DNA from: Candidatus Nitrosopumilus sp. | GTDB taxonomy: Archaea > Thermoproteota > Nitrososphaeria > Nitrososphaerales > Nitrosopumilaceae | DNA: 8,198 nucleotides | Reading direction: 5' to 3' | NCBI GenBank assembly: GCA_013002265.1 | Contig: JABDKK010000136.1 | Span: 1-8,198, forward strand | Shown: positions 1 through 5,060 of the stretch, one piece after another | Numbering within the stretch: position 1 is the stretch's first letter | Layout: each line of letters begins with the position of its first letter | Translations under genes and position numbers: made by a program | Notes under the pieces: generated by a model | Databases searched by the model: none | What the model saw: only the letters and a program-made list of their open reading frames with translations | What the model was told of the DNA's origin: nothing

Positions 1-426
1 CTTGCAATGTCTTGTGATATTAGAATCGCTGCAGATACTGCACGACTCGGTCAACCAGAAGTAACAATTGGTGTCCCTCCTGGATGGGGCGGAACACAGA
101 GATTGATGAGAATTGTGGGAATAGCAAAGGCAAAAGAACTTGTTTACACTGGCAAAATGATCAAAGCAGATGAGGCAAAAGAAATTGGTTTAGTAAACCA
201 AGTAGTTCCTCTTGCATCATTACAAGAAGAAGCTTTGAAAATGGCACAACAAATCGCTGGAAACTCTACCATGGGTGTTCAAATGTCAAAAGTAGCAATT
301 AACAAGGGAAGAAATGCAGATCTTGACACTGGTCTTGGACTAGAAATTCTTGCTTGGAGAAATTGCTTTACACATCCAGATAGGCAAGAACGAATGACAG
401 CATTTGTCAACAAGTCAAAAAAATAG
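1..426 (+). CDS. Crotonase-family enoyl-CoA hydratase, probable 3-hydroxypropionyl-CoA dehydratase/crotonyl-CoA hydratase (3' part)
   Basis: This is the C-terminal 141 residues of a crotonase-fold protein; the reading frame is open at base 1, so the start lies outside the window. The visible part begins LAMSCD, the end of the family's oxyanion-hole segment, and continues with GQPEVTIG and PGWGGTQRL. The Glu in QPE (visible residue 20) aligns with the second catalytic Glu of enoyl-CoA hydratases; the first would lie just upstream of the window. The C-terminal helical region (GLVNQVVP, then MSKVAINKG) is typical. In ammonia-oxidising archaea, a crotonase beside a cupredoxin gene (Nmar_1308 next to Nmar_1307 in Nitrosopumilus maritimus, from memory) is the bifunctional dehydratase/hydratase of the 3-hydroxypropionate/4-hydroxybutyrate carbon-fixation cycle. 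That specific role is inferred from family and synteny; another enoyl-CoA hydratase is possible. It is probably cytoplasmic and soluble. It converges on the cupredoxin gene. Confidence 0.9.
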   Translation, partial: LAMSCDIRIAADTARLGQPEVTIGVPPGWGGTQRLMRIVGIAKAKELVYTGKMIKADEAKEIGLVNQVVPLASLQEEALKMAQQIAGNSTMGVQMSKVAINKGRNADLDTGLGLEILAWRNCFTHPDRQERMTAFVNKSKK

Positions 427-483
427 CTATCTCCAATTTCCTTATTATTTTATTAAATAAAAAAAGAATTAGAGTTTTTTATT
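427..483. terminator. A/T-rich bidirectional termination region between convergent genes
   Basis: The 57 bases between the two convergent stop codons hold T-runs on both strands: T6 at 475-480 on the plus strand and an A7 run at 459-465 that reads as T7 on the minus strand. A short near-palindrome (TTTTATT-A-AATAAAA) lies around 447-461. Archaeal termination generally relies on oligo-T tracts, so this region could end both transcripts. Inferred from composition only. Confidence 0.5.
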
Positions 484-1005
484 TTATTCTACGGTAACTG
501 TTCCAACCCTCCATGGGTGGAATGAACAATAGTAATGATAAACTCCTGGCTCTTCAAAAGTAAACTCGTAGACGTCACCAGTATCTAATGGAGGACTGTT
601 AAACCAATCAACAACTTTTCCTTTTTCATCTAAGCTTTGGACGTTATGCAATACAGAATCTTCATTTACCCATGAAACCGTCGTGCCTACTTGGATTTGA
701 AGATTCAGCGGTGAATAAAATCCAGCCTTAGAAATTTCCGAGTTTCCATTTGGTATGATCACAGATGCATGTTTGATTACTGGCTGTGGCTCTTGCATCT
801 CTACAATTAGAATATCATTTTCAATCAAAAATTTTATTGCATCCAAAAACTCTATTTCTGAAATTAATCCCTGACCGTACCATAATGCGTTATTTTTAAC
901 CCATTCTGGTATGGATTGAGCATCTGCAGCATTTGCTGATAATGACACCATAATTATTGAAAACACCAAAACTGGAATAACGATCTTTGCAGATTTTGCT
1001 TTCAT
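484..1005 (-). CDS. Secreted cupredoxin (plastocyanin-like, type 1 copper), probable purple cupredoxin lacking the axial Met
   Basis: A 173-residue exported copper protein. Residues 1-29 are a signal peptide: Lys-rich start, hydrophobic stretch IVIPVLVFSIIMV, then SANAADAQ. Residues 31-68 (from SIPEWVKNNALWYG) match a short helical module that recurs in secreted thaumarchaeal proteins. Residues 78-173 are a cupredoxin fold with ligands His120 (VLHNV), Cys160 and His163 in YYCSFHPWRVG. The usual axial Met three residues after the second His is Arg166 (codon AGG, one base from ATG). By sequence and position beside the crotonase it resembles Nmar_1307 of N. maritimus, which I recall was described as a purple cupredoxin with an open copper site and reported NO-oxidising activity. 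Related proteins are thought to carry electrons outside the membrane in ammonia oxidation; the exact role here is inferred. It is transcribed divergently from the winged-helix gene and has its own TATA-like box. Confidence 0.9.
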   Translation of the reverse strand: MKAKSAKIVIPVLVFSIIMVSLSANAADAQSIPEWVKNNALWYGQGLISEIEFLDAIKFLIENDILIVEMQEPQPVIKHASVIIPNGNSEISKAGFYSPLNLQIQVGTTVSWVNEDSVLHNVQSLDEKGKVVDWFNSPPLDTGDVYEFTFEEPGVYHYYCSFHPWRVGTVTVE

Positions 1006-1026
1006 GACTATTTATGACTTGTTCTG

Positions 1027-1033
1027 CTTTTAT
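1027..1033 (-). promoter_or_regulatory. TATA-like box for the cupredoxin gene
   Basis: On the minus strand this reads ATAAAAG, centred about 25 bases upstream of the cupredoxin ATG (1003-1005). That is where a TATA box would sit for a leaderless archaeal transcript. No Shine-Dalgarno sequence is evident in the short gap. Confidence 0.5.
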
Positions 1034-1072
1034 CCAATGTGTCTACGTTGTCTTGCAGTGTATCCTGATTTG

Positions 1073-1078
1073 TTATAT
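1073..1078 (+). promoter_or_regulatory. TATA-like box for the winged-helix regulator gene, flanked by direct repeats
   Basis: TTATAT is centred about 25 bases before the ATG at 1101, consistent with a leaderless transcript. The heptamer CTGATTT occurs on both sides (1065-1071 and 1079-1085, a 14-base period), which could be an operator overlapping the promoter or chance in A/T-rich DNA. Confidence 0.45.
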
Positions 1079-1100
1079 CTGATTTTGCCCTTTTGGATGT

Positions 1101-1448
1101 ATGCAAGAATTAATCCAAACCCAAAAAATAATTGATGAGGAAAGAAAACAGGTTGTTTTAGAAATACTTGCCGACAAATACTGCAAGCAAATACTTCAAA
1201 ACACTCTTGAAAAACCAAAGTCTGCAATGGAGATTTCAAGTGAAAAAAAGATTCCAATAAGTACTGTGTATAGAAGATTGCAGACCCTTTATGATGCAAA
1301 ACTACTATCGATCTCTGGTTCGATTAGCCAGGATGGAAAAAAATACTTCCTCTATAAAAGTAAGGTAAAATCAATTACCATTACCTGTGACTTGGAAGAA
1401 ACATCTGTGGAATTTGTACCAAACGCAAGAGCAAGTCCGTCTCAATAA
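1101..1448 (+). CDS. Small winged helix-turn-helix (ArsR-like) transcriptional regulator
   Basis: A 115-residue cytoplasmic DNA-binding protein. Residues 15-36 form a leading helix (RKQVVLEILADKYCKQIL). Residues 41-70 are a helix-turn-helix, with SAMEISSEKKIPISTVYRRL as the turn and recognition helix. Residues 71-86 (SGSISQDGKKYFLYKS) are a wing. The tail from 90 to 115 has no recognised domain. Only Cys28 and Cys96 are present, widely separated, so no obvious metal-sensing pair is seen. The ATG at 1101 is chosen because of the TATA-like box 25 bases upstream. It diverges from the cupredoxin gene with 95 bases between starts, so it is a candidate regulator of itself and of that gene; this is inference from position. 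No closer family name is warranted. Confidence 0.85.
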   Translation: MQELIQTQKIIDEERKQVVLEILADKYCKQILQNTLEKPKSAMEISSEKKIPISTVYRRLQTLYDAKLLSISGSISQDGKKYFLYKSKVKSITITCDLEETSVEFVPNARASPSQ

Positions 1449-1491
1449 TTTTTGAGATTCCTTTTTCTATTATTTATAACTGAATTTTTTT
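1449..1491 (+). terminator. Oligo-T termination region after the winged-helix gene
   Basis: Directly after the stop codon there are T5 runs at 1449-1453 and 1462-1466 and a T7 run at 1485-1491, with no stable hairpin. This resembles an archaeal intrinsic terminator. It lies within a 112-base gap before the CBS gene. Confidence 0.4.
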
Positions 1492-1533
1492 AAATAATTT
1501 GATTATCAAAATTGAAATTCTATTTGCTGTTTC

Positions 1534-1540
1534 AAATATT
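1534..1540 (+). promoter_or_regulatory. TATA-like box for the CBS-domain gene
   Basis: AAATATT is centred about 24 bases before the ATG at 1561. The spacing fits a leaderless transcript, and no Shine-Dalgarno sequence is visible directly upstream of the start. Confidence 0.4.
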
Positions 1541-1560
1541 ACATTTAGCCTAATTAATTT

Positions 1561-1962
1561 ATGAGTTCGTCTGATCCTATCCAACCTAAAACAAGTGTGA
1601 AAGAAGTTATGAATAGCTATGTGGTCTCAGTTGATTCAGATGTTACTGCTACTGATGCTGCAAAAATAATGGAAGATACGGGGGTTGGTGCAATAATTGT
1701 CACTGAAAATAATCTTTCTGTGGGAATTGTAACTGATAGGGATCTGGCAACTAAAATTATTGCACATTCATACCCGATAGGAACCCCCGTCAAACAAATT
1801 ATGTCTACTCCTCTGATCTCAATTGACTCGGATTCTGATTTATGGACTGCTTCGGATTTAATGTCTACAAGAAATGTTAGAAAACTGCCCGTAATTGATG
1901 ATGATAAAGTAATTGGAATTATTACTGCTAGTGATCTGGTCAAACACATTGCAGATCACTAA
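1561..1962 (+). CDS. Stand-alone tandem CBS-domain protein
   Basis: A 133-residue protein made almost entirely of two CBS domains, at about 12-68 and 76-132. Each has the typical pattern: an opening V-x-x-x-M with a TVD/SID-like strand (VKEVMNSYVVSVD; VKQIMSTPLISID), a central helix (DAAKIMEDTGVGAIIV; WTASDLMSTRNVRKLPV) and a closing GIVTDRDL or GIITASDL segment, whose Asp often contacts the ribose of a bound nucleotide. Such a pair forms a Bateman module that binds adenine nucleotides or related ligands and acts as a sensor. No catalytic, membrane or DNA-binding domain is attached, so its partner is unknown. It appears to have its own promoter and is not obviously in an operon. The family call is secure; the biological role is unknown. 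Confidence 0.9.
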   Translation: MSSSDPIQPKTSVKEVMNSYVVSVDSDVTATDAAKIMEDTGVGAIIVTENNLSVGIVTDRDLATKIIAHSYPIGTPVKQIMSTPLISIDSDSDLWTASDLMSTRNVRKLPVIDDDKVIGIITASDLVKHIADH

Positions 1963-1967
1963 AATTT

Positions 1968-1988
1968 CCCATTTTTTTCAGAAATGGG
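1968..1988 (+). terminator. Small hairpin after the CBS gene
   Basis: CCCATTT (1968-1974) pairs with AAATGGG (1982-1988), and the stem can be extended inward by a T-G pair, leaving a loop of about five bases that includes part of a T7 run. It starts five bases after the stop codon. It may help end the transcript or protect its 3' end; no T-run follows it, so terminator status is uncertain. Confidence 0.35.
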
Positions 1989-2032
1989 CTTGAATCTAGA
2001 AATATACTACTCTGTTGAGTTGCAAAAGCTTA

Positions 2033-2039
2033 TTATAAT
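2033..2039 (+). promoter_or_regulatory. TATA-like box for the iron-sulfur assembly gene
   Basis: TTATAAT lies about 27 bases before the ATG at 2063, suiting a leaderless or very short-leader transcript. Confidence 0.5.
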
Positions 2040-2062
2040 TTGAATCGCACTTTTTCATTATA

Positions 2063-2413
2063 ATGGCAACTGAACAAACACAAAAGATGATCACAGTTAC
2101 TACAAAAGCAGCTGAGAAAATCAAAGAATTCATGAAAGAAGAAGCAGAAGCCCCTGAGTATCTTAGAGTATATGTTCAAGGTGGCGGTTGTTCTGGTCTA
2201 TCTTATGGAATGGGCTTTGAAAAAGCACCAGAAGAAGATGACGTCGTCATGGAAGAAAATGGGGTCAAACTCCTAGTTGACAGCTACAGCGTTGATCATC
2301 TACAGGGTGCTAACGTAGACTATATTGAAAGCCTAATGGGCTCTGGATTTAAAATTAATAATCCAAATGTTACAAAATCCTGTTCATGCGGTCACTCCTT
2401 TAGCACTGAATAA
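2063..2413 (+). CDS. Iron-sulfur cluster assembly/insertion protein, HesB/IscA (A-type carrier) family
   Basis: A 116-residue A-type iron-sulfur carrier. The three conserved cysteines are present: Cys43 in GGGCSGLSYGM, and Cys107 and Cys109 in the C-terminal SCSCGHSF motif. The segment VDSYSVDHLQGANVDYIESLMGSGFKI matches the family core. Length is close to the usual 105-120 residues, with a short N-terminal lead. Proteins of this family hold a [2Fe-2S] or [4Fe-4S] cluster in transit and pass it to target enzymes in the cytoplasm; which recipients it serves here cannot be seen. No other iron-sulfur assembly gene is adjacent. It appears to be a single-gene transcription unit with a TATA-like box upstream and T-runs downstream. 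I leave the symbol blank because IscA, ErpA and SufA cannot be told apart from this sequence. Confidence 0.93.
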   Translation: MATEQTQKMITVTTKAAEKIKEFMKEEAEAPEYLRVYVQGGGCSGLSYGMGFEKAPEEDDVVMEENGVKLLVDSYSVDHLQGANVDYIESLMGSGFKINNPNVTKSCSCGHSFSTE

Positions 2414-2440
2414 ACAACAAAATTATTTTTCATTTTTAAA
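2414..2440 (+). terminator. Oligo-T termination region after the IscA-like gene
   Basis: T5 runs at 2426-2430 and 2433-2437 begin about 12 bases after the stop codon, in the manner of archaeal oligo-T terminators. They precede the dnaG promoter region. Confidence 0.35.
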
Positions 2441-2491
2441 TTTGGTTAGCCTTTGCTATGCGCCGATTTTTTATGGAATACGATGTGTCTC

Positions 2492-2499
2492 ATATAAAA
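2492..2499 (+). promoter_or_regulatory. TATA box upstream of dnaG
   Basis: ATATAAAA is the clearest TATA box in the window. It is about 70 bases before the dnaG start, so transcription would begin near 2520 and leave a leader of about 45 bases. A weaker ATATAT at 2515-2520 could instead start a leader of about 25 bases. An imperfect inverted repeat (CGATA 2505-2509 with TATCG 2518-2522, and TTTG with CAAA outside it) lies across the presumed start-site region. Confidence 0.5.
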
Positions 2500-2550
2500 A
2501 TTTGCGATACCCTCATATATCGAAGGCAAAAACTCAGAATATGATAATTA

Positions 2551-2559
2551 AGGAGATGA
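2551..2559 (+). promoter_or_regulatory. Shine-Dalgarno sequence of dnaG
   Basis: AGGAGATGA matches the archaeal consensus AGGAGGTGA at 8 of 9 positions and ends seven bases before the ATG at 2567. This fixes the dnaG start and indicates a leadered mRNA, unlike several neighbours. The ATG inside the motif (2556-2558) is out of frame. Confidence 0.6.
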
Positions 2560-2566
2560 ATAATTT

Positions 2567-3709
2567 ATGCCTCAATCAGGAATTGTCAAATATCATGTTA
2601 AACTTTCCTATGAAGTTGATGGGCTCGTTGAAAGAGCAGATATAATCGGAGCAATCTTTGGGCAGACCGAAGGTCTGTTAGGCCCAGAGATGAATCTGAA
2701 TGAACTGCAACGAGTATCAAAAGTAGGTCGCATTGAAGTTAATGCAAAATCTACTGCAAACACTACTAGTGGTGATGCACTGATACCAATGAGTACTGAT
2801 ATTGATACATGTGCATTAATTGCAGCCGGAATTGAGAGTATAGATAAAGTTGGTCCATTTGATTGTAAATTTAGATTAGATGCAATTGATGATGTAAGGG
2901 CTGCAAAGAAAGACGATATTGTCCGACGTGCAAAAGAAATCAAGCAAAAATGGGCAACTAAAACTGTAAGCGAGGGTGAAAGCATGTTAAATGATGTCCA
3001 CCAAGGCGATGCCAAAAAACTGTCAACATATGGTCCCTCAAAACTTACATGCAGTTCTGGTTTATTTAACTCAAATTGGGTAATTCTAGTGGAAGGAAGA
3101 GCCGATGTAATCAATCTTCTAAGGGCAGGATATGATAACGTTCTAGCTATCGAGGGTGCAAAAATTGATGAGTCAATAAAAGAATTATGTAATTCAAAAG
3201 ATGTTGTAGTTGCTTTCTTGGATGGTGATAGATCTGGCGGCTTTATTCTAAAGGAACTCAAATCAGTTGTTAACTTGGACTATGAACTACAAGCCGATAA
3301 TGGTGTTGAAGTAGAGGAATTAACCCCGCAGAGAATTGATGAGATTCTCAGTCCAGTTGCTGAAGAAATTAAGAGTGGAAAACCAACTCCGTCTCTAAAA
3401 AGCGAAGATGACAAGCCTCTTGCAGAAATAGCTTCAAAGGTATTTCCAAATCTCAATGAAACACTAGAAGCGGTCGCACTAGACAGTGACCAAAATGAAA
3501 TATTCAAAGTACCCATTAGCGAAGTTGTAAGTAAACTCTCTACTCAATCAGGAATCAAATATCTTCTTCTTGATGGAATTATAACTCAGAGACTTTTAGA
3601 AGGCGCTAAAAATGCTGGAATAGAATGTGTTATTGGACACAGAGTTGCTAAACTATCAAACTCTGATGGAATGACACTAAAAACATTCGGTGACTTAGGC
3701 GTAGCATAG
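2567..3709 (+). CDS. dnaG: Archaeal DnaG-type primase (TOPRIM; exosome-associated)
   Basis: A 380-residue archaeal DnaG. The N-terminal region (about 1-130) is the archaeal DnaG module, beginning with KYHVKLSYEVDGLVERADIIGAIFGQTEGLLG as a continuous run across residues 8-39. The TOPRIM domain spans about 170-250, with the catalytic Glu176 in VEGRADV and the metal-binding Asp219 and Asp221 in FLDGDRSGG. The C-terminal part (about 250-380) includes an acidic segment and ends in an archaeal DnaG-type region. There is no N-terminal zinc finger, in contrast to bacterial DnaG, as expected. In archaea DnaG synthesises short RNA primers in some systems and is also a subunit of the RNA-degrading exosome, where it helps bind A-rich RNA; both roles come from family knowledge. 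The start is set by a strong Shine-Dalgarno sequence. The riboflavin kinase gene starts eight bases after its stop and is probably co-transcribed. Confidence 0.95.
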   Translation: MPQSGIVKYHVKLSYEVDGLVERADIIGAIFGQTEGLLGPEMNLNELQRVSKVGRIEVNAKSTANTTSGDALIPMSTDIDTCALIAAGIESIDKVGPFDCKFRLDAIDDVRAAKKDDIVRRAKEIKQKWATKTVSEGESMLNDVHQGDAKKLSTYGPSKLTCSSGLFNSNWVILVEGRADVINLLRAGYDNVLAIEGAKIDESIKELCNSKDVVVAFLDGDRSGGFILKELKSVVNLDYELQADNGVEVEELTPQRIDEILSPVAEEIKSGKPTPSLKSEDDKPLAEIASKVFPNLNETLEAVALDSDQNEIFKVPISEVVSKLSTQSGIKYLLLDGIITQRLLEGAKNAGIECVIGHRVAKLSNSDGMTLKTFGDLGVA

Positions 3710-3717
3710 GAATCTGG

Positions 3718-4401
3718 ATGACTGAACTAAAAATTCAGCATATCCTAACTCTCTCTTATCTTCTATCAAAAGGTGCAAAATACAATTATGTTACAATCAC
3801 TACTTCGTCTCTAGGAAAAAATATAAAAAAATCTCAGCAAGCAGCATCAAAACATCTTCTTGAATTAGAACAAAATCAATTCATTGAGAGAATTATTAGT
3901 GGGAGAAACCTTTCAGTAAAAATTACTTCCAAGGGATATTCTGAGATGGTAAAACTATTGTCCATTTTACAAAAAAGCCTAGAATCCTCCCACTCGCACA
4001 TTGATCTTCAGGGAACACTGGTTTCAGGAATGGGTGAGGGCGCATATTACATGGGATTAAAGGGCTACACAAAACAATTTAAATCAAAAATTGGATATAT
4101 TCCATTTCCTGGAACTCTAAATGTCAGATTGGATAAAAAAATACATCAGGAATCAATAAAACAATTTGAAACATTAGATGGTGTCAAAATTAATAGTTTT
4201 TCAGATGGCAAGAGAACTTATGGTTGGGTTAAGTGTTTCAATGCCAAGATAAACAATTCAATTAACTGTGAATTGATAATGCTAGAGCGTACTCATCATG
4301 ATGAATCAATTATCGAATTAATTTCAAAGACATGCATAAGAAAATCTGCAAAACTAAAAGATGGCTCTAAAATCTCTATCAAAGTTCAAGTGAATTCCTA
4401 A
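3718..4401 (+). CDS. ribK: CTP-dependent riboflavin kinase with N-terminal winged-helix domain (RbkR-like)
   Basis: A 227-residue two-domain protein. Residues about 1-90 form a winged helix-turn-helix (LGKNIKKSQQAASKHLLELEQNQFIER, then SVKITSKGY). Residues about 95-225 are the archaeal riboflavin kinase domain (formerly DUF120): GTLVSGMGEGAYYM at 99-112, the PFPGTLNVRL segment at 129-138, ERTHH at 190-194 and KLKDGS at 212-217. This enzyme uses CTP rather than ATP to convert riboflavin to FMN in the cytoplasm. Archaeal proteins with this domain order have been described as RbkR, which both makes FMN and represses riboflavin genes, so a regulatory role is plausible but inferred. The gene lies eight bases after dnaG, with only a weak ribosome-binding sequence. 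Its TAA stop overlaps the stop of the convergent FAD synthase-like gene, leaving no room for a terminator between them. Confidence 0.92.
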   Translation: MTELKIQHILTLSYLLSKGAKYNYVTITTSSLGKNIKKSQQAASKHLLELEQNQFIERIISGRNLSVKITSKGYSEMVKLLSILQKSLESSHSHIDLQGTLVSGMGEGAYYMGLKGYTKQFKSKIGYIPFPGTLNVRLDKKIHQESIKQFETLDGVKINSFSDGKRTYGWVKCFNAKINNSINCELIMLERTHHDESIIELISKTCIRKSAKLKDGSKISIKVQVNS

Positions 4402-5015
4402 ATTCCATGAATAGCTTCTCCGTATTCTTTTTCAATTTTAGAGCTTGAACTTTCTGGGATTGGGGATTGCAACCTGGCAACTATTGCATCAAGATCAATT
4501 TTCTTGCATCCATCAACGATGAATTTTTCTTGATGGATTTGATCATAACCTAGCGCAATAATCTGTGGTCTAACATGATTGACTGTCTTGAAGATGTCAT
4601 CCTCTTGGCCAATTAAGCATAGATCTACCATGGATAATGATTTTACTAACTCTTGTCTTTGTTCTTGGGAGTGTAATGGCCTTCTCTTTTTCATCTTTAC
4701 TGCAGTATTGTCCGTTGCAACAACTACAACAAGAACATCACCTAATGCCTTTGCTGCATTAAGAGTATGAATATGACCTGGATGGATAATATCAAAAACT
4801 CCTCCTGCCAAAACTATTCTTAACGAATTTCTGCCAAGCTCTGTTAGTGTGGTTCTATCCTTGTTGATTAATTGATTTTTAATCAAATTATCAATTTTTG
4901 AATTAATTTCATCTAGTGTTAGGCTTGTTTTTTTACTGATCAATTCAATTAGGTCAATTCCGCCAATTTGAGACACATACAATGATGACAGAATTAATTT
5001 TTCACTTGGTTCCAT
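4398..5015 (-). CDS. ribL: FAD synthase-like cytidylyltransferase with N-terminal winged-helix-like domain
   Basis: A 205-residue nucleotidyltransferase. Residues about 66-197 form the Rossmann-like cytidylyltransferase domain: GGVFDIIHPGHIHTL at 71-85 with the HxGH nucleotide-binding motif at 78-81, a VVVVATD strand at 96-102, KKRRPLHSQEQR at 109-120, ALGYDQ at 154-159, and a SSSSKI segment at 189-194 equivalent to the family's ISSTK motif. Archaeal RibL adenylylates FMN to FAD in the cytoplasm. The first 62 residues look like a winged helix (SLTLDEINSKIDNLIKNQLI, then TLTELGR), an addition to the roughly 150-residue minimal enzyme. The convergent neighbour makes FMN, which supports FAD synthase over other cytidylyltransferases such as glycerol-3-phosphate or pantetheine-phosphate enzymes. 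It is 45 bases after dphB. AATTAAAG lies about 20-28 bases before its ATG and might give it a separate promoter. Confidence 0.85.
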   Translation of the reverse strand: MEPSEKLILSSLYVSQIGGIDLIELISKKTSLTLDEINSKIDNLIKNQLINKDRTTLTELGRNSLRIVLAGGVFDIIHPGHIHTLNAAKALGDVLVVVVATDNTAVKMKKRRPLHSQEQRQELVKSLSMVDLCLIGQEDDIFKTVNHVRPQIIALGYDQIHQEKFIVDGCKKIDLDAIVARLQSPIPESSSSKIEKEYGEAIHGI

Positions 5016-5060
5016 TATTCTAATTACTCTTAATCCCTCTCTTTAATTCATCGCTAAAAA

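Noticed and set aside
1032..1098. Inverted hexamers ATCCAA (1032-1037) and TTGGAT (1093-1098) in the divergent promoter region
   Set aside because: Six matching bases separated by 55 is expected by chance; the match does not extend.
1030..1299. Open frame of 89 codons on the minus strand across the cupredoxin/regulator gap
   Set aside because: It overlaps the winged-helix gene, which has a clear domain and promoter; its protein looks like no family and is rich in Phe and Gln as expected of antisense A/T-rich DNA.
1617..1949. Open frame of 110 codons antisense to the CBS-domain gene
   Set aside because: A mirror of the CBS repeats; Ser/Ile/Thr-rich with no domain.
2367..2645. Open frame of 92 codons bridging the IscA-like gene and dnaG
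   Set aside because: It overlaps both real genes in other frames, has no ribosome-binding site and no recognisable product.
2608..3261. Open frame of 217 codons antisense to dnaG
   Set aside because: It is the complement of a conserved archaeal DnaG sequence with intact TOPRIM motifs; the translation is Ser/Ile-rich and shows no domain.
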